The notes: generated by a model from the letters alone, not told the origin. Positions 12,841 through 24,677 are shown, counted from the first letter of the stretch. The stretch is 64,000 nucleotides of DNA from Vanessa cardui (GCF_905220365.1 NC_061135.1:9391501-9455500); one strand, 5' to 3'. Program-made: numbers and translations.

Positions 12841-12843
12841 AGA

Positions 12844-13021
12844 TCTTTATTAATATTTCATTTTGGAAAGTATATCTGTCTGTTAGTCCGTGGCTCTTTC
12901 ACAACCTTGCCACTGAAACGAATTTCATGAAATTTGGTATAAGACATGCTTGAACTCCAAGAAATAATAGGGTACTTACTATGTCTAACACCTGATAATC
13001 AGGCCCTAAAACTCGAGTGAA
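12844..13021 (+). mobile_element. Short non-autonomous Helitron, 3' end lost
   Basis: Starts TCTTTATTAATATT directly after A. It carries gtggctctttcacaacc and aatttcatgaaatttggtat, the landmarks shared with the complete copy at 31405-31582. The GCGAAG...CTAG 3' terminus cannot be found after 13021. Confidence 0.65.
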
Positions 13022-13393
13022 AACTAATGTGTAATGTTAAAAATATTAACTTGCATTATGAGGATAACTTATTCTATTAAAAATGTAACATAAATTACAA
13101 CTAACATTGTAAGACAAATCTTTTTCCATTTCTTCGACAAAGGCTATTTAAAAACAAATGTAAGAGTGGAGCAAAAACATAGAAAAGGTCATATTAGCAT
13201 TTCTCGTTCTACGTTAATAGAAAAAAAAAACATATGCAGTCTTAAAAATAGCACAGTTTTTGTTAGTTTGTAGAGCAACCTCGTTCTTTTGTCGTGATTA
13301 GAAAGGCCAAGATACGGGTCATTTTGTTTCAAAAATAATAAAATTGCATAGTGTTTGCAATTATTCTTGTTTTTATTTTATTAATATAAATTA
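13022..13393. other. Anonymous AT-rich DNA
   Basis: No gene or repeat recognised. Confidence 0.5.
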
Positions 13394-13576
13394 CTAGTAG
13401 TCGCCCGCGGCTTCGCTAGAGTTTTAGGGTGTTGATTATCATGTGTTAAGCAAAATTAGCGTATGATCTTTCTTAGAGTCAAATTTGCTTAATAGCAAAT
13501 ATCATCAAATTCGGTTCAGCGGTGTAATCGTGAAAGAGCGACAGATTCGATTTCCCATTTATAATATGAATATAGA
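13394..13576 (-). mobile_element. Short non-autonomous Helitron, complete (183 bp)
   Basis: On the minus strand it runs from TCTATATTCATATTATAAA at 13576, preceded by A, to GCGAAGCCGCGGGCGACTA and CTAG at 13397-13394, followed by T. The middle has ctctttcacgatt and gaatttgatgatatttg. It resembles the small Helitrons known in Lepidoptera (Lep1-type; name from memory). Confidence 0.78.
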
Positions 13577-14955
13577 TTAAGAAATGTCAAAAATAATAAA
13601 CATGCATATTTTTATTTTCCTTTTAGAATATCAGACGAAAAAACATTGATAGAACTAAAACCATTTAGGCTGTCAACGTACCGCAAATCATGCTATCTAT
13701 GAGGTTATAGCCTTTGAGCCTATAATCACACGTGCACACTCATATATTAAACCACAATATAGCAATACAGAGTATTCATATTTAGCGGTTTCATGAGTAG
13801 TATCAACTCAGACTTAGACAAAAACTGTGTTTATTTAAGCTATTATTACAGTATAATTATTTAAAAAACACATTCGGAAATTGTTATAATATAAATTGTT
13901 ACTAGATTTAAATTACTTCCGTTCATTAATAAATATATTGTATAATTGTGAAATTTTAATTGCAATGTTAGTTATTTCGTCTTTATATTGTTTTCTATAA
14001 GCGTTTTAACTGTATTTTAGCTTATAAAAATATAGTATAGTACTAACTATACATAATAAGATTATAAAATGATACATACCTTTTTTAACAACATTAACAA
14101 TAACCTTCTACAACATTCAAAGATTGGAAACGCTAGTTGCTTTATAGGACAAAAACCGCACACACTACATTAAAATTAAAATTTAGAAAATTTAAATTCG
14201 GAACAATAAAATAAATTAGTATGTAATAATAATTATAGATTCAGTAATACCTAAACCTTAATGTATATTTTGATATGTAAAAATTAAACTCCTAATTTGT
14301 ACACACATGTTGTGCAATATGAGTTCATTAATTAATAGTAAAAAGTATGAGCAATTATTTGCAATACTACAGTATATACTGAATTTCTAATTATTTATTC
14401 GTTTAAGAATCAACATTTAAAAACATTTGTTACATTAAATAGTATTATAGGAATTTACTTGTATAAAGTATTTTTAATCTATCCATAAATTTATGAATTG
14501 CTTACAATGTTATACAAAAAGCCGTAGGCTATTTCAACAAAAAATACCAGATATAAGATAGCCGTTACAAAAATTCCAATGCATTCCAAACATGTTCTGA
14601 AATTGCCGCTTTTTTCCTGATACCAGTGTTCGGTTCAAAGTCAAGAATTTTTCTATGAAATTCTTAAAAGAAAAAGCTTTTACATCAAATATTTTTCGAT
14701 AAAATAAGGAATATTATTATCCTAGTAATATTTAAAGTATTCCCGATAGACTGATTATTTGTTACTCATATTATCCTTAATAACAAAGAGTAGTCAAATA
14801 TAAATTAAAAGTATCTTACAATATCAGGAAATTTTAAATTAATATGTTTGTGTACATTTTAAACAGGAAATTATGAAATGGAAAAGATAATAAGTAAACA
14901 TAAAAATTTAGAGTAATTTTTCCAATCACTTAATCAATCTTAAATAATTATTTTT
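13577..14955. other. Anonymous AT-rich DNA
   Basis: About 1.4 kb of low-complexity AT-rich sequence. No coding frame or repeat family recognised. Confidence 0.5.
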
Positions 14956-14957
14956 TA

Positions 14958-15002
14958 TCTTGTGGAGGGCCTTTGTTCTAGCCCATCTAGGTAGGTACCA
15001 AG
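14958..15002 (+). repeat. Family B repeat fragment
   Basis: The stretch gagggcctttgttctagccc followed by ggtaggtacca matches the first 45 bases of family B. The match stops abruptly at 15002, shortly before a jockey tail. Confidence 0.5.
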
Positions 15003-15040
15003 TCTGTTATCATACATACTAACGCCAAGTAGTAATTACA

Positions 15041-15145
15041 ATTCACAAGCACTTTGAATCGTCATTTTTGAGATTTCTCTTTACTTGGTTCGGATTGTAG
15101 CATCTACTGAGATGAACTGGCAAGAAACATAGTTAATACTTAGTA
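15041..15145 (-). mobile_element. Truncated jockey-like LINE 3' tail
   Basis: The plus strand reads agcactttgaatcgtcattt, ggttcggattgtagcat and aactggcaagaaacata. These correspond in order to the reverse complement of the jockey 3' untranslated region. The poly-T side with ctttattcaag is missing. Confidence 0.6.
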
Positions 15146-15159
15146 CTGCACAGGAGACA

Positions 15160-16045
15160 TAACATCACAGTATGTAAAGTCATCAGTCGTCAGTAATTTA
15201 AGGACTTTATGGTGCTAATATTATGCAGTAGTAACACAACGTGACCTGTCTGTTCGTTCGTCTAGGCATGCATTATTTAAAAAAAATATATATAAAGCGG
15301 TAAACTACTTACATGAACAAATTACAAATATTATTCGCATCAAGACAATTCGTGAAAGAATAATGTCATAAGAAAATAAATCTTCCTCTTCGTGGAAACC
15401 TTCAGATATTTAAATATCATTTGATGGAACTGCTGATGCGCAATAAAACAGCGGTTGCCCTTAGGGTATTTGTTTTACGAGTTTCTTCCAACATGTGCTA
15501 AGCAGCTTGAAATAAAACATTATCTATCTCAAAATAAACGAGGAAAATGATCTTTAATAACGCACTCAGTGTGTCAAAAGGAAAGACATTACAAATAATA
15601 TACCGGCTTATTTCGATAATGTTTACCGTAAAATATATTACATCAATCAGAAATGTTTTTAGACATTTTAGATTAATATGTGTTAATTTTAAATGCATTA
15701 CAAAATTGATTACATGAAGATTTAAAGTATATTTATTTATGTCAAAATATCATGAAATGTTCAATCGAGCGAACAATAAAATCATTATTATGTCAGTGTC
15801 ATTTCCTGTTGATATAAATTATTTCCGAATTTAAAATGTAATTAGCGACGTGGCGGAAATCATCAATTTTAAATTAATTAAATCATAATAAATTAACTGA
15901 CACTGCCTTTGAGTAACATTTAATATGAAATGTTAATTACATACACCTTCTTAGGTTAATATAAACAGCTGCTCAAAGGTGCTCATTTCTTAATAAAGAA
16001 AGTTTGTAAATTATTCAAGAGTTAAAAAAAATAGAATGTACACAT
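15160..16045. other. Anonymous AT-rich DNA
   Basis: No gene recognised. The 66-codon minus-strand frame at 15498-15698 looks like chance. Confidence 0.5.
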
Positions 16046-16049
16046 TTCT

Positions 16050-16165
16050 GATCGGCATCACACCTGCAACCCTTGCCTGCGGTGTTGCAGATTTCCATGG
16101 GCAGTAGACTCACTTTCCCTCAGTTGAGTTTTCCACCCGTTTGCCATCTACAACATATAGTATGT
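16050..16165 (+). repeat. Dispersed repeat resembling a known lepidopteran family (family D)
   Basis: Contains acacctgcaacccttgcctg, ggtgttgcagatttccatgg and acccgtttgccatcta. I recognise this order as a common lepidopteran interspersed repeat; its end is similar in style to family B. Only one copy is visible in this window. Confidence 0.45.
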
Positions 16166-16830
16166 AGTTTTTGTTAGCTTTTCCAAAAAGCTCGCAGGTG
16201 GAAATTCACTTAGTTATAATTAGTTACATACAAAATTTTCCTGTATTCTAAGAAACAAAGAAGTATTCATTCTATAAACCAGAGATTTTTAGCCGACGTA
16301 AATACAGTCAATAGCAAATGTGCATAAAGTAAGAAAAGAAATATAAAACGATTTTTTAAGCATTCTTTTAGTCTTTTTCATTGTAGACTTCATAAGTACG
16401 AAACGAATAGCTAACGACCTATTGAAACTGTATAAATAGTGAACCCCCAGAGTCTACACTGCAGACGCCCATAGCGGTAACAGTGGTACTCGTGCAAATA
16501 TAAATAAAAAGTTGTAAGCTTCAAAAACACTTCTATTATGAAAACGTTTAGGTAACTAGCTAAATACACAAATTACTTTTGATTGATATTAGATAATCAT
16601 TTTATTTAGTTAATATTGAAATTGATTTTACTTACACTTTCTTTCTATTCATTGATTTAGTTTTTTTCTACATTATTGAATTCTTTTTTTAAGACGGAAA
16701 GGGTTCTCGGTAATCTCAAGAAGAACACTTTCTATGTTTACCTTTTAAGGTTGAAACCTTATACAATATAAATTCAAGAAGAATAACTATTTAGAAGGTT
16801 TGTCAATAGACATATGTTTGTGTTAATATG
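16166..16830. other. Anonymous DNA with an isolated TATA-like box
   Basis: No coding exon recognised. A TATAAATAG at 16431-16439 is followed by a less AT-rich 60 bp; see findings. Confidence 0.45.
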
Positions 16831-16915
16831 ATATAGGTGGAGGGACAAAGAGGCATCCTGATGGTAAGGGATCACTACCATAGGCATTAGCGGTGCCAAC
16901 TACCCACATTCCTTG
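16831..16915 (-). repeat. Decayed family B fragment
   Basis: The plus strand atataggtggagggacaaag then catcctgatggtaagggatc corresponds to the 3' end of family B on the minus strand (gaccacttaccatcaggtgg). Divergence is high. Confidence 0.5.
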
Positions 16916-17475
16916 TGATCGAATATGTAGTTCCAAATTATTAATCGAATAATACCCGGTTGGATTTTTATATACTAATCGATATTTTATAATATTTATC
17001 TTTATTTATATAATAGAATGCAAGCAAAGCATAATAGTGTTGTCGAAACGAATGCCAACCTTTTTATTTATGAAAACAAAAGTTAATCCCTCAACGAGAT
17101 ATTGTCTAACAAAAAGCTCTTCTATCGGAATAAGCATTAATATTTAAAAAATATAAAAATACATGGGATAGTATTGATGTCGGTGCTTTGTAGAAATCTG
17201 TCTGGAAAATTACTACCTACTCATATCTAATTCTACCTCCACACAACATTGTAAATTATTGGTGTTCTAATACTACTTTTATGAGTCATAAAGCCAGAAT
17301 CATACCAGACAAAAGTAATGTTCATTATGAAACATAGTTACTGGTGCAATTCCAATATAAAAATTATGTATTTAATATTTATTAAATTGACGATAGTCGC
17401 TTATTATTAGTTTCTGGCCTATTTCCCTACCTAGGACTTCGGTGATAGCTTGGTTAGAAAACATGAATCCTAACC
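16916..17475. other. Anonymous AT-rich DNA
   Basis: No gene or clear repeat. Confidence 0.5.
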
Positions 17476-17660
17476 TTTCTTTATGGTATAGGTTGGCAGA
17501 CGAGCATATGGGCCACCTGATAGTAAGTGGGTGACCACTTACTATCAGGTGGCCATCACCCATATACAATGACGCTGTAAGAAACATTAACTATTCCTTA
17601 CATCGTCAATGTGCCACCAACCTTGGGAACTAAGATGTTATGTCCCTTGTGCCTGTAGTA
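17476..17660 (-). repeat. Family B repeat with an internal snap-back duplication
   Basis: The plus strand reads tatggtataggttggcagac and gagcatatgggccacctgat, then gcgccatt-type sequence and accaaccttgggaactaaga, ending at gcctgtagt before an A run. Within it, 17511-17530 is repeated as an exact reverse complement at 17535-17554, which other copies do not have. The distal half of the family (gtgggtggtacc part) is missing. Confidence 0.8.
17511..17554. repeat. Perfect inverted repeat (20-bp arms, 4-nt loop)
   Basis: ggccacctgatagtaagtgg at 17511-17530, loop gtga, then the exact reverse complement at 17535-17554. Confidence 0.95.
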
Positions 17661-19155
17661 AAAAAATTTACGTATTTATTTCATGTTATGTTTTAATTCT
17701 TGTCATATCTATCTTGTGAAGGATGGTGACAGCGACCGACCATAGTCACAGTGAAGAAACCTTTCATATTTTTCTACTGCAGCATTATAAAATAATCTGC
17801 CCATTCAACCCATATTATGTTTTGTTATGTTCATTATAATTAATAATAACAAAAATAACCATGTTTCCAAATTCGAAATGTATGTCACTGAAACTCAATT
17901 TAGAAACTAAGTTTATATTTAAAGGAGCCGCGCAGAAATATCAAAGTCTCCATTTAAAGTCACGTGAAGCACTGCAAATAACGACGTGAAATATGTACGT
18001 GAATTTTGTCCATTCCACTCCAAGTCGTATGTACCATTTTATACAATACAACGTATGTTATACAAAGTTATAAACGGAATTCCATTTTAATGGTTTTAAG
18101 CATAACTGGGTTTTCATGTATATAGATTGTGTAAATAAATCAGGTTCAGGACAGTTTTTCTGGGACAGTTTCATATAATAAGCTCTAAGTCATTTCTTTG
18201 AGTGAAGGACTTTGCCTAGTAATGTATTTCAGATACATACTTGCTAATAAGAAATGCCGTGTTAACAGAATATTTTCCTGATATTTAAACTAAATATTCA
18301 TAATCGATCTGCAAAATATTTGTCGTTAGTGAAGTCAGTATACATTTTTTGTTTGTTTGTAATTCGAATATAATTGGAACAAGAAAATAATTATCTATAA
18401 TTTATTGGTTCATGGCATAGTTTTAACGAGCTGCTACTATTTTTAGTGTTGCATATTTTTGAACAAACAAGAGTAACAAACCATCCACATTAAAAAAACA
18501 CAACTGGTTGAAATTTTTAATGAACGAATACTGTTTTTATCTAATGAGGCGCAAAACGGCGTACCGGCATATTCGAATTTAAAAGAAATGTACAAAATTC
18601 ACGTACGTAATTATTTTTACTTCGTTATTTGTACAGGCTTTCGGGGGTTTAAATAGATTTTATATTCTCTGCAGCAACTTAAAATATACACCAGCAGCTT
18701 CACTTATAAATTTTGTTTAGTTAATTTTTACCCAAATACTAATATCAACATTCCAATTTATTTTTACTCGATTAGGATAAATTTGAGCATGTTCAATATT
18801 TTGGAGCAAATCTGAAATCATATCAGTATCAGATAATAGTTTATAAATAATTTTAAATAGGCAATGCAAAGCCTGGCTTTACCTGGTACATATAAATTAA
18901 GGTTTATTTTGAAATTTTTACAAATAGTACTCAATTCATGGAATTAATGTTAAAAATATTTTTGTTGAATCCCACATCGGTATAATTTATATATATCAGA
19001 AATATAAGGTCAATTACGAACACTTAAATATAAAACGTATACATTAAACTTTCAACAACCCTCCCCTTTAAAATGGAGTTTAATGAATCTCCAAACAGAA
19101 ATTAATAGTTAGAAGATGAAATATTTCCAAATTGTAACATTTAAATAAACCTGAA
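17661..19155. other. Anonymous AT-rich DNA
   Basis: 1.5 kb with no gene or repeat recognised. Confidence 0.5.
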
Positions 19156-19340
19156 CAACACTGATACTTAGGTTCGATTCCTGGCTGAGTCGATATAGGA
19201 AAAGTTCATTAGTTTTCTATATTGTCTTGGGTCTGGGTGTTTGTGGTATCGTCGTTAATTCTGACTTCCCATAACACAAGTGCTTTAGCTACTTACATTG
19301 GGATCAGAGTAACGTATGTGATGTTGTCCATTATTTTCTT
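19156..19340 (+). mobile_element. tRNA-derived SINE, family C, 5'-truncated
   Basis: Begins within the tRNA-like head, at the B-box (GGTTCGATTCC), then gagtcgatataggaaaagtt, gtctgggtgtttgtggta and ttacattgggatcagagtaa. It ends in gatgttgtcca. The A-box half is missing, so an intact Pol III promoter is not present. Confidence 0.75.
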
Positions 19341-19842
19341 TTTTTTTTCTGAATGATTATAATTATGACTTAACACGTTGAAATGTTGAAATTTTTATAA
19401 TAATAGATCACCTTGCATGTTATCAAATCAGTGACTTTTAAAAATCTGCGTATTTATTTTTGTGGGCCTGTATGTGTATCGTATTTTGGATATTTAATAA
19501 CTTCTTCATAAAAGCGGTCAGCGATGTTGACTCAGCGACAGTACTTTATACTGTACCGATCACACAGTATGTGGATAAGTGTCCCGATCTGTTACATATG
19601 GATATTACTTTTTGCTTACCTTAGCAATATTCTCTACTCGAATAACTTATATGTATATTCTGAATTTCAATATAATATATTTTTCAATGGTTTAAAATTG
19701 GCTTACTTATTCCTTAAACTATAAATCTCCACAATTAATCATTACGTATTTCAGGATTACCAATTTTAATTGCCGTTTGTTTTTTCACTTCATTAATTAA
19801 ATGTGCTTAGGGAAGTTGATACACTATATCGGTTTATCATTC
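19341..19842. other. Anonymous AT-rich DNA
   Basis: The 66-codon frame at 19524-19724 shows no recognisable domain and is probably chance. Confidence 0.45.
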
Positions 19843-19852
19843 ATTATTGTTA

Positions 19853-20116
19853 GGAGCCGAGATGGGGCAGTGGCTAGAACGCGTACATTGTACGTCTTAA
19901 CCGATGATTACATATTCAATCCCAGACAAGCACCAGTAAATTATCATGTGTATATTTTTTTATAATACATCTCATGTAGTAAAACTTAACGTATCTGATT
20001 TCATTAAGACCTGCATTAGGGCAGCGTAGTTGAATAAGCTCAAAAACCTTCTATTTAGAGGGAGAGGTTGCCTTAACCCAGCATTAGGACTTTGCCCTGT
20101 ATATAACTATTAACTA
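19853..20116 (+). mobile_element. SINE family A, diverged, with 10-bp target duplication
   Basis: Starts gagccgagatggggcagtgg, then tcttaaccgatgatt, and ends in a gggagaggttgccttaaccc-type tail. The direct repeat attattgtta flanks it at 19843-19852 and 20117-20126. The body is diverged (the conserved cacatgtg-ccaccaa segment is largely gone), consistent with an older insertion. Confidence 0.78.
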
Positions 20117-20156
20117 ATTATTGTTAACGTTGTATGATGCCACTTATAATATAACA

Positions 20157-20424
20157 AGAGTCTGTAAATTTCCCATTGCTGGGTTAAGGCCTTCTCCCTT
20201 TGAGAAGAATGTTCGCAGCATATTCCACCGCGCTGTTGTGGGTTGGTGGACACATGAGGCAGAATTTCTTTGAAATTTCCTCAAGATGTTTTCCTTCACT
20301 GCTGAGCACGAATTGAATTATAAACACAAATTACGCACAAGAATATACAGTGGTGCCTACCTGGGTTTGAACCCGCGATCATCGGTTAAGATGCACGCGT
20401 TCTAACCCTGGGCCATCTTGGCTT
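20157..20424 (-). mobile_element. SINE family A, near full length, minus strand
   Basis: The plus strand reads ctgtaaatttcccattgctg, gcatattccaccgcgctgtt, the gatgttttccttcac landmark, gggtttgaacccgcgatcat and ccatcttggct. The order is complete. It lies tail-to-tail with the copy ending at 20116. No convincing target duplication could be found. Confidence 0.82.
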
Positions 20425-21085
20425 TTATTTATATCATGCAATAAACTAAATTTTAAGATAAAGTTCCTTTATTATCATTATCAAATTATATTTAACGTAA
20501 CTAGTATTACAAAAGAATACGCAATTTAAAGTCCCATAAGAGTTTAACTACACGAAGATTTAAAATGCTAGACTAATTTTGTGTTTTCAAACAAACAATT
20601 TTCTTTTCAAGTATCACGGCAACTGTTGTTCGGTTGCTGCACGAAAAAAAACGACACACAAAACTGCGACTGCTTTTATAACATTACATATTTTACTATT
20701 TGTAATTCAGTACAAATACAAATGTAATTCTAAGGAATAATTTCGATACACATTTAATCAGGAGCATTTTTATATCAGTACAACATTCATATCAAGAATG
20801 AATGTCCAATATATTTAAAACGAAGGAAAATTTAGGTTAAAGTGAATCGGGCGGAGTAATACTTTCAATACTTTCTTTAATTTTAAAGATTTACCAACTG
20901 TAAATATTAATAATACGTTAGTCTACGCGAACAGAAACAACAGAATATGCAGTCTGTAAACATTTACTAGAAATACAACCTTTTTAGTAATAAAACCGCC
21001 TGTTATTGGTAAAAAGAAATTTCCATATATATTCGGCTGCAGATTTCCAGGCATTGCGCTATTTTTTTATTTTGTTCATAAATAA
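20425..21085. other. Anonymous AT-rich DNA
   Basis: No gene or repeat recognised. Confidence 0.5.
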
Positions 21086-21340
21086 AAATTGGTAGGTGAA
21101 CGGATGAACAAGCCACATGATGGTAAGAGGTCGCCACTGCCAATAAATATTGGTCCTTCATAAACGTTAACCTCTTTCACGAATTCACTTTCAGCCTCTT
21201 ATGGAATATGAGCCTGTTATTATACTGGCTCACTCTCATCAATCACCAAATTGGATAGTATAAATATTAAGTACTGCTGTTGGATGTGAATATATGTGAT
21301 GACTCATGATGACTCATCAGACATTCTCAAATCAAGCACC
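21086..21340 (-). repeat. Decayed family B repeat
   Basis: The plus strand aaccacatgatggtaagagg-like stretch, followed by ttatactggctcactctcat, aagtactgctgttgga and gatgactcatcag, follows the order of family B on the minus strand. Divergence is high but collinearity runs over about 230 bp. Confidence 0.5.
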
Positions 21341-21629
21341 TACCCTCACACACACCTACGTGGGTACAAAAAGTCGTACACAAAGTCTCACTACCAAATA
21401 AAAATCCGAGTCGGCAAAAACAATTGAGATTTTAAAAGTACAATAAAATACTTTCATGCTTTGGAAATCACGTAAGGTCCTTGAACTCGCTCCGGATATA
21501 CTAAGCACACTTTTATGAAACATCTTCTCTATACTTTGCTTCTCTCCATTAATAAACACTTTATCTGTAGTTGTAGAAAATTATTAAATATCAAAGTATA
21601 TACTTTGAATTTTATAAAATGGTACGTAT

Positions 21630-21648
21630 ACACACACACACACACACA
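21630..21648. repeat. (AC)n microsatellite
   Basis: Nine uninterrupted AC units plus one base. Confidence 0.95.
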
Positions 21649-21739
21649 ATAAAATAATGATTAGTTTTCAAAAACTTATTTTTATAACAACGAAATATAA
21701 ACTTTACTGATCTAAAACAACCACACACACAAATCGAAG

Positions 21740-22060
21740 ATTTCCCCGGAGTTATCCGTTGTAACTGTTTGCACAAGCTTGGTAACACGTTATTATTTAA
21801 AGACTACAATTTACCTCACAAAATATCTCTCATTATATATAACGGAGCAGGCATGTCCGAGCGCGTTTTTAAAAAGCATGACGTCAGCACAGCTGACGTC
21901 ACGAGTGTCAGTGTTTCGATCTTTAACCATCTTCGGTGGTATGAAATAAAACTCAGGAAATAAATCTCTCTGATTTATTCCAATATGAGACGGTCCGATC
22001 GCTCCGGCGGCTCGACCAAGTCTGTCGATACCGGCGGGCGCTTAATCTTTTATAACAAAA
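21740..22060. other. Unidentified CpG-richer island
   Basis: A compositionally distinct block with cgagcgcgtttttaaaaagc, a paired CRE palindrome (21879-21901) and gatcgctccggcggctcgac near 22000. The 64-codon frame at 21769-21963 has no known domain. It could be a host regulatory element, a transposon remnant or an exon of an unrecognised gene; I cannot decide. Confidence 0.4.
21879..21901. promoter_or_regulatory. Two CRE palindromes (TGACGTCA) in a 23-bp inverted repeat
   Basis: TGACGTCA occurs at 21879-21886 and again at 21894-21901. The 10-bp arms tgacgtcagc and gctgacgtca form a perfect inverted repeat around aca. TGACGTCA is the consensus site of CREB/ATF bZIP factors. The match is seen; the function is inference. 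Confidence 0.45.
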
Positions 22061-23515
22061 ATAGGTGGGTAGACTTATTCACTCAAGATAACAGTTGTTT
22101 ACAAACATTAAAATATTTCAGAGTAATTTAACATTTCAAAATTCACTAAAAATTATTCATTTAACAATGAAACAGTTTTAAATTATTAAAATAATCATTT
22201 TTGGACACGTGTTTTTCTTAAATTCGTGGCTCCGCGCCGACATATATTTTGGTAACAAATCTGAAATTTGAAAAAATTGTGTTAAATTTCATTTAAAAAT
22301 ACATACCATTTTATAATGAACGCATTTTAATCAAATTTAAATATCAGTATAATTTATCTTCATTGCGGGTTCATTTATTATTAGTAAATAAAACTAAAAC
22401 ATAAAAAACACTGTCCCACCTATATTTCATTCTTAAGTACACATTAAAATGTAAATAAGCCTCGGGCGACAGTCTTCCTTAGGGTTTTGCTATAAAAATA
22501 ACGTTCTCTGTTGAAATCCATTAATATACTCTGTTTAAATGTTCAATAAATCAAGCTAATAAGGTTATTATATATTTCGATTAACCTATTTCATATAAAT
22601 GTGTAATAAGTTCAGCGCACTATTACTTTCCTTTCAAAAATGATTTTATTTTAATTATGATGTGAAATAAAGAAGCATTTGTTTTACACTTTTATACATC
22701 AATTAATACTATAAATGAAAGTGGATGTTAATTTGTCATTCATAGTATACTAATGGGTTCCCCGTGGAACTTCGTGTTTATTCAAAGGAATTGGAATTTG
22801 TCGATAGTAATTTTGTTTACGTTTTTCATTTGTTTTCTTAAACTGTCGTATTACCGCCTGTAGTCGGCCAATAACTTCTTTCCGCTCTCTAATAATAAAT
22901 CTTTGTTAAATCGCAATAATTTAGTTAATTGCAATCAAGAATTTTTGTTATTTTTCTACACATCTATAGCTAGAGATATCTATAATTAGACTATAACCAA
23001 TTTTCTATGACCGGCTATCATCCCATAGTCAGTAGGTCAAAAATCAACTTACGCTATTACCGAGAAGGCTGCTTATTTATGCTCTACTGTTTATATCCGT
23101 GTATTGGAAAGCAACAAAACAGTATCTTATCATAATTCTCGTATCACGACACACAGCTGAGTAATCGCAAAAAAAAAGCAAAATTCAACCCTTTTTAAAG
23201 ATCACGCACTTAGAAAATCGAGGTCGACAATTTTAAGTTAAGCTTCTATAAGGCCCTCCTACAACATATCCAAAAATCAGCTTCCTCTTTTTATTTGCAT
23301 TTACAAACGTACCTCTATACCTAATGACTGGGCTGTGATGTGCGGATGCGAATGTGACATGTGAAACATATTAAAATTGTACAAATACACGTACAAATTC
23401 TTATTTTCTTTATTATCAATGATTAACCAATATACCTATCCAATTTCATTTTTCCTTCATGATTTCATTATTAAAACAAAAAATAAACATTATTCTTTAT
23501 GTCTGTTATTCCACA
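22061..23515. other. Anonymous AT-rich DNA
   Basis: No gene or clear repeat. Confidence 0.5.
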
Positions 23516-23520
23516 TTTAG

Positions 23521-23577
23521 TATAAAATATCTATTTACATATTATCGGAAGTATAATATGTAAATAGATATTTTATA
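23521..23577. repeat. Perfect inverted repeat (25-bp arms, 7-nt loop)
   Basis: The 25-base arm at 23521-23545 is matched by its exact reverse complement at 23553-23577 with loop cggaagt. The arms are AT-rich (core aaatatctatttacatatta). No flanking repeat explains it. Confidence 0.93.
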
Positions 23578-24610
23578 TTGTTTTAAATTACTATCTAAAT
23601 AAATAAAGAACAAAGCGTTCACAAATATTGTGATAACATTTCATATAAATAATATTATTTTACAAAATGTATGCCGATAGAGATAAAATTTTCTATATAT
23701 TATTTGAATATATATCAATATATAAATAGTTTCTCCTTGTTAACTCTAAGATACCTATTTATTAATCATTTCAAAATATAATTTATTTAAACAAACTTTA
23801 ATGTTCCTTCGTCCAGACAATTTAATTAAGAATAGGTTAGTTAAATAGGTCGATGAACTCTCTCGGTCGGTCACCACTTGTCATCAGATAAGTGATCACC
23901 ATCACTTATTGCTATATTTAGAGTAAAAAAATATAAACCTTAACACCGCCGCTCATACAATTGTACGTTGTATATATTTAACGAGCAGTTGCGGAAAATA
24001 TCACAAGGAATTCATGTGTCACATGAATATCCTAACCGTATTAAGGGTAAGACTAGGTTACCCTTTCTAGTGGTCGGACGTGCAGAGGCATTACATTATT
24101 GCTAGTCTAGAACCTATATAGTGGACGAACACATAAGCACGCGTCACGTATACATCAGTATGCTTTATCTGTTTCTTATACTCAAAACTATTAAATACCT
24201 TATTATAAATAAATGAACGAGAACTACTTAAAAAACTTCACAACATACATACTGCTCAGCGACTGAGTAACACTCGCCCCGAACTTGCCTATACAAAACT
24301 AAAGCTTACAATTTTTTAATGTTTCACACTGCATTACAGCTCTAAAGCACCAGTAACGAAGTACAAAATACTAAGTGAACTTTATGACTTCCCGAGAGTA
24401 GTCTACCTCGTAAATTTCTATTTTGATACAAGAAATTCCTCTAGTTCAGGTTTCACAGAAGATAATGAAAGGATATTTCATTGACAGAAGTCGAAGACTG
24501 TGTCTGTGTCAGAAGTGGAATGGTTTTACTTGATATTCGATATCATTTTTTTTTACCTAAGATGCAGGTACAATTTTATGGATACAAGTCTGGATCGATA
24601 CCGTATCGAT
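23578..24610. other. Anonymous AT-rich DNA
   Basis: A possible family B scrap lies near 23850-23910 (gtcggtcaccacttgtcatc). No gene seen. Confidence 0.45.
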
Positions 24611-24616
24611 ATTCTT

Positions 24617-24677
24617 TTCAAAAGAAAGGTGGCCTAACCCCAGCAGTGGGAAATTTACAGGCTGCTACTATTATTGT
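24617..24677 (+). mobile_element. SINE family A tail fragment
   Basis: aaagaaaggtggcctaaccc, cagcagtgggaaatttacag and gctgctac are the terminal 60 bases of family A. The head and body are missing. The 71-codon open frame crossing it is accidental. Confidence 0.75.

Noticed and set aside
20145..20440. Target-site duplication for the minus-strand SINE
   Set aside because: The flanks ttataatata and ttatttatat are only loosely similar, as expected in AT-rich DNA.
22440..22480. Possible Helitron end (cctcgggcgacag)
   Set aside because: No CTAG, no partner TC start and no family landmarks nearby.
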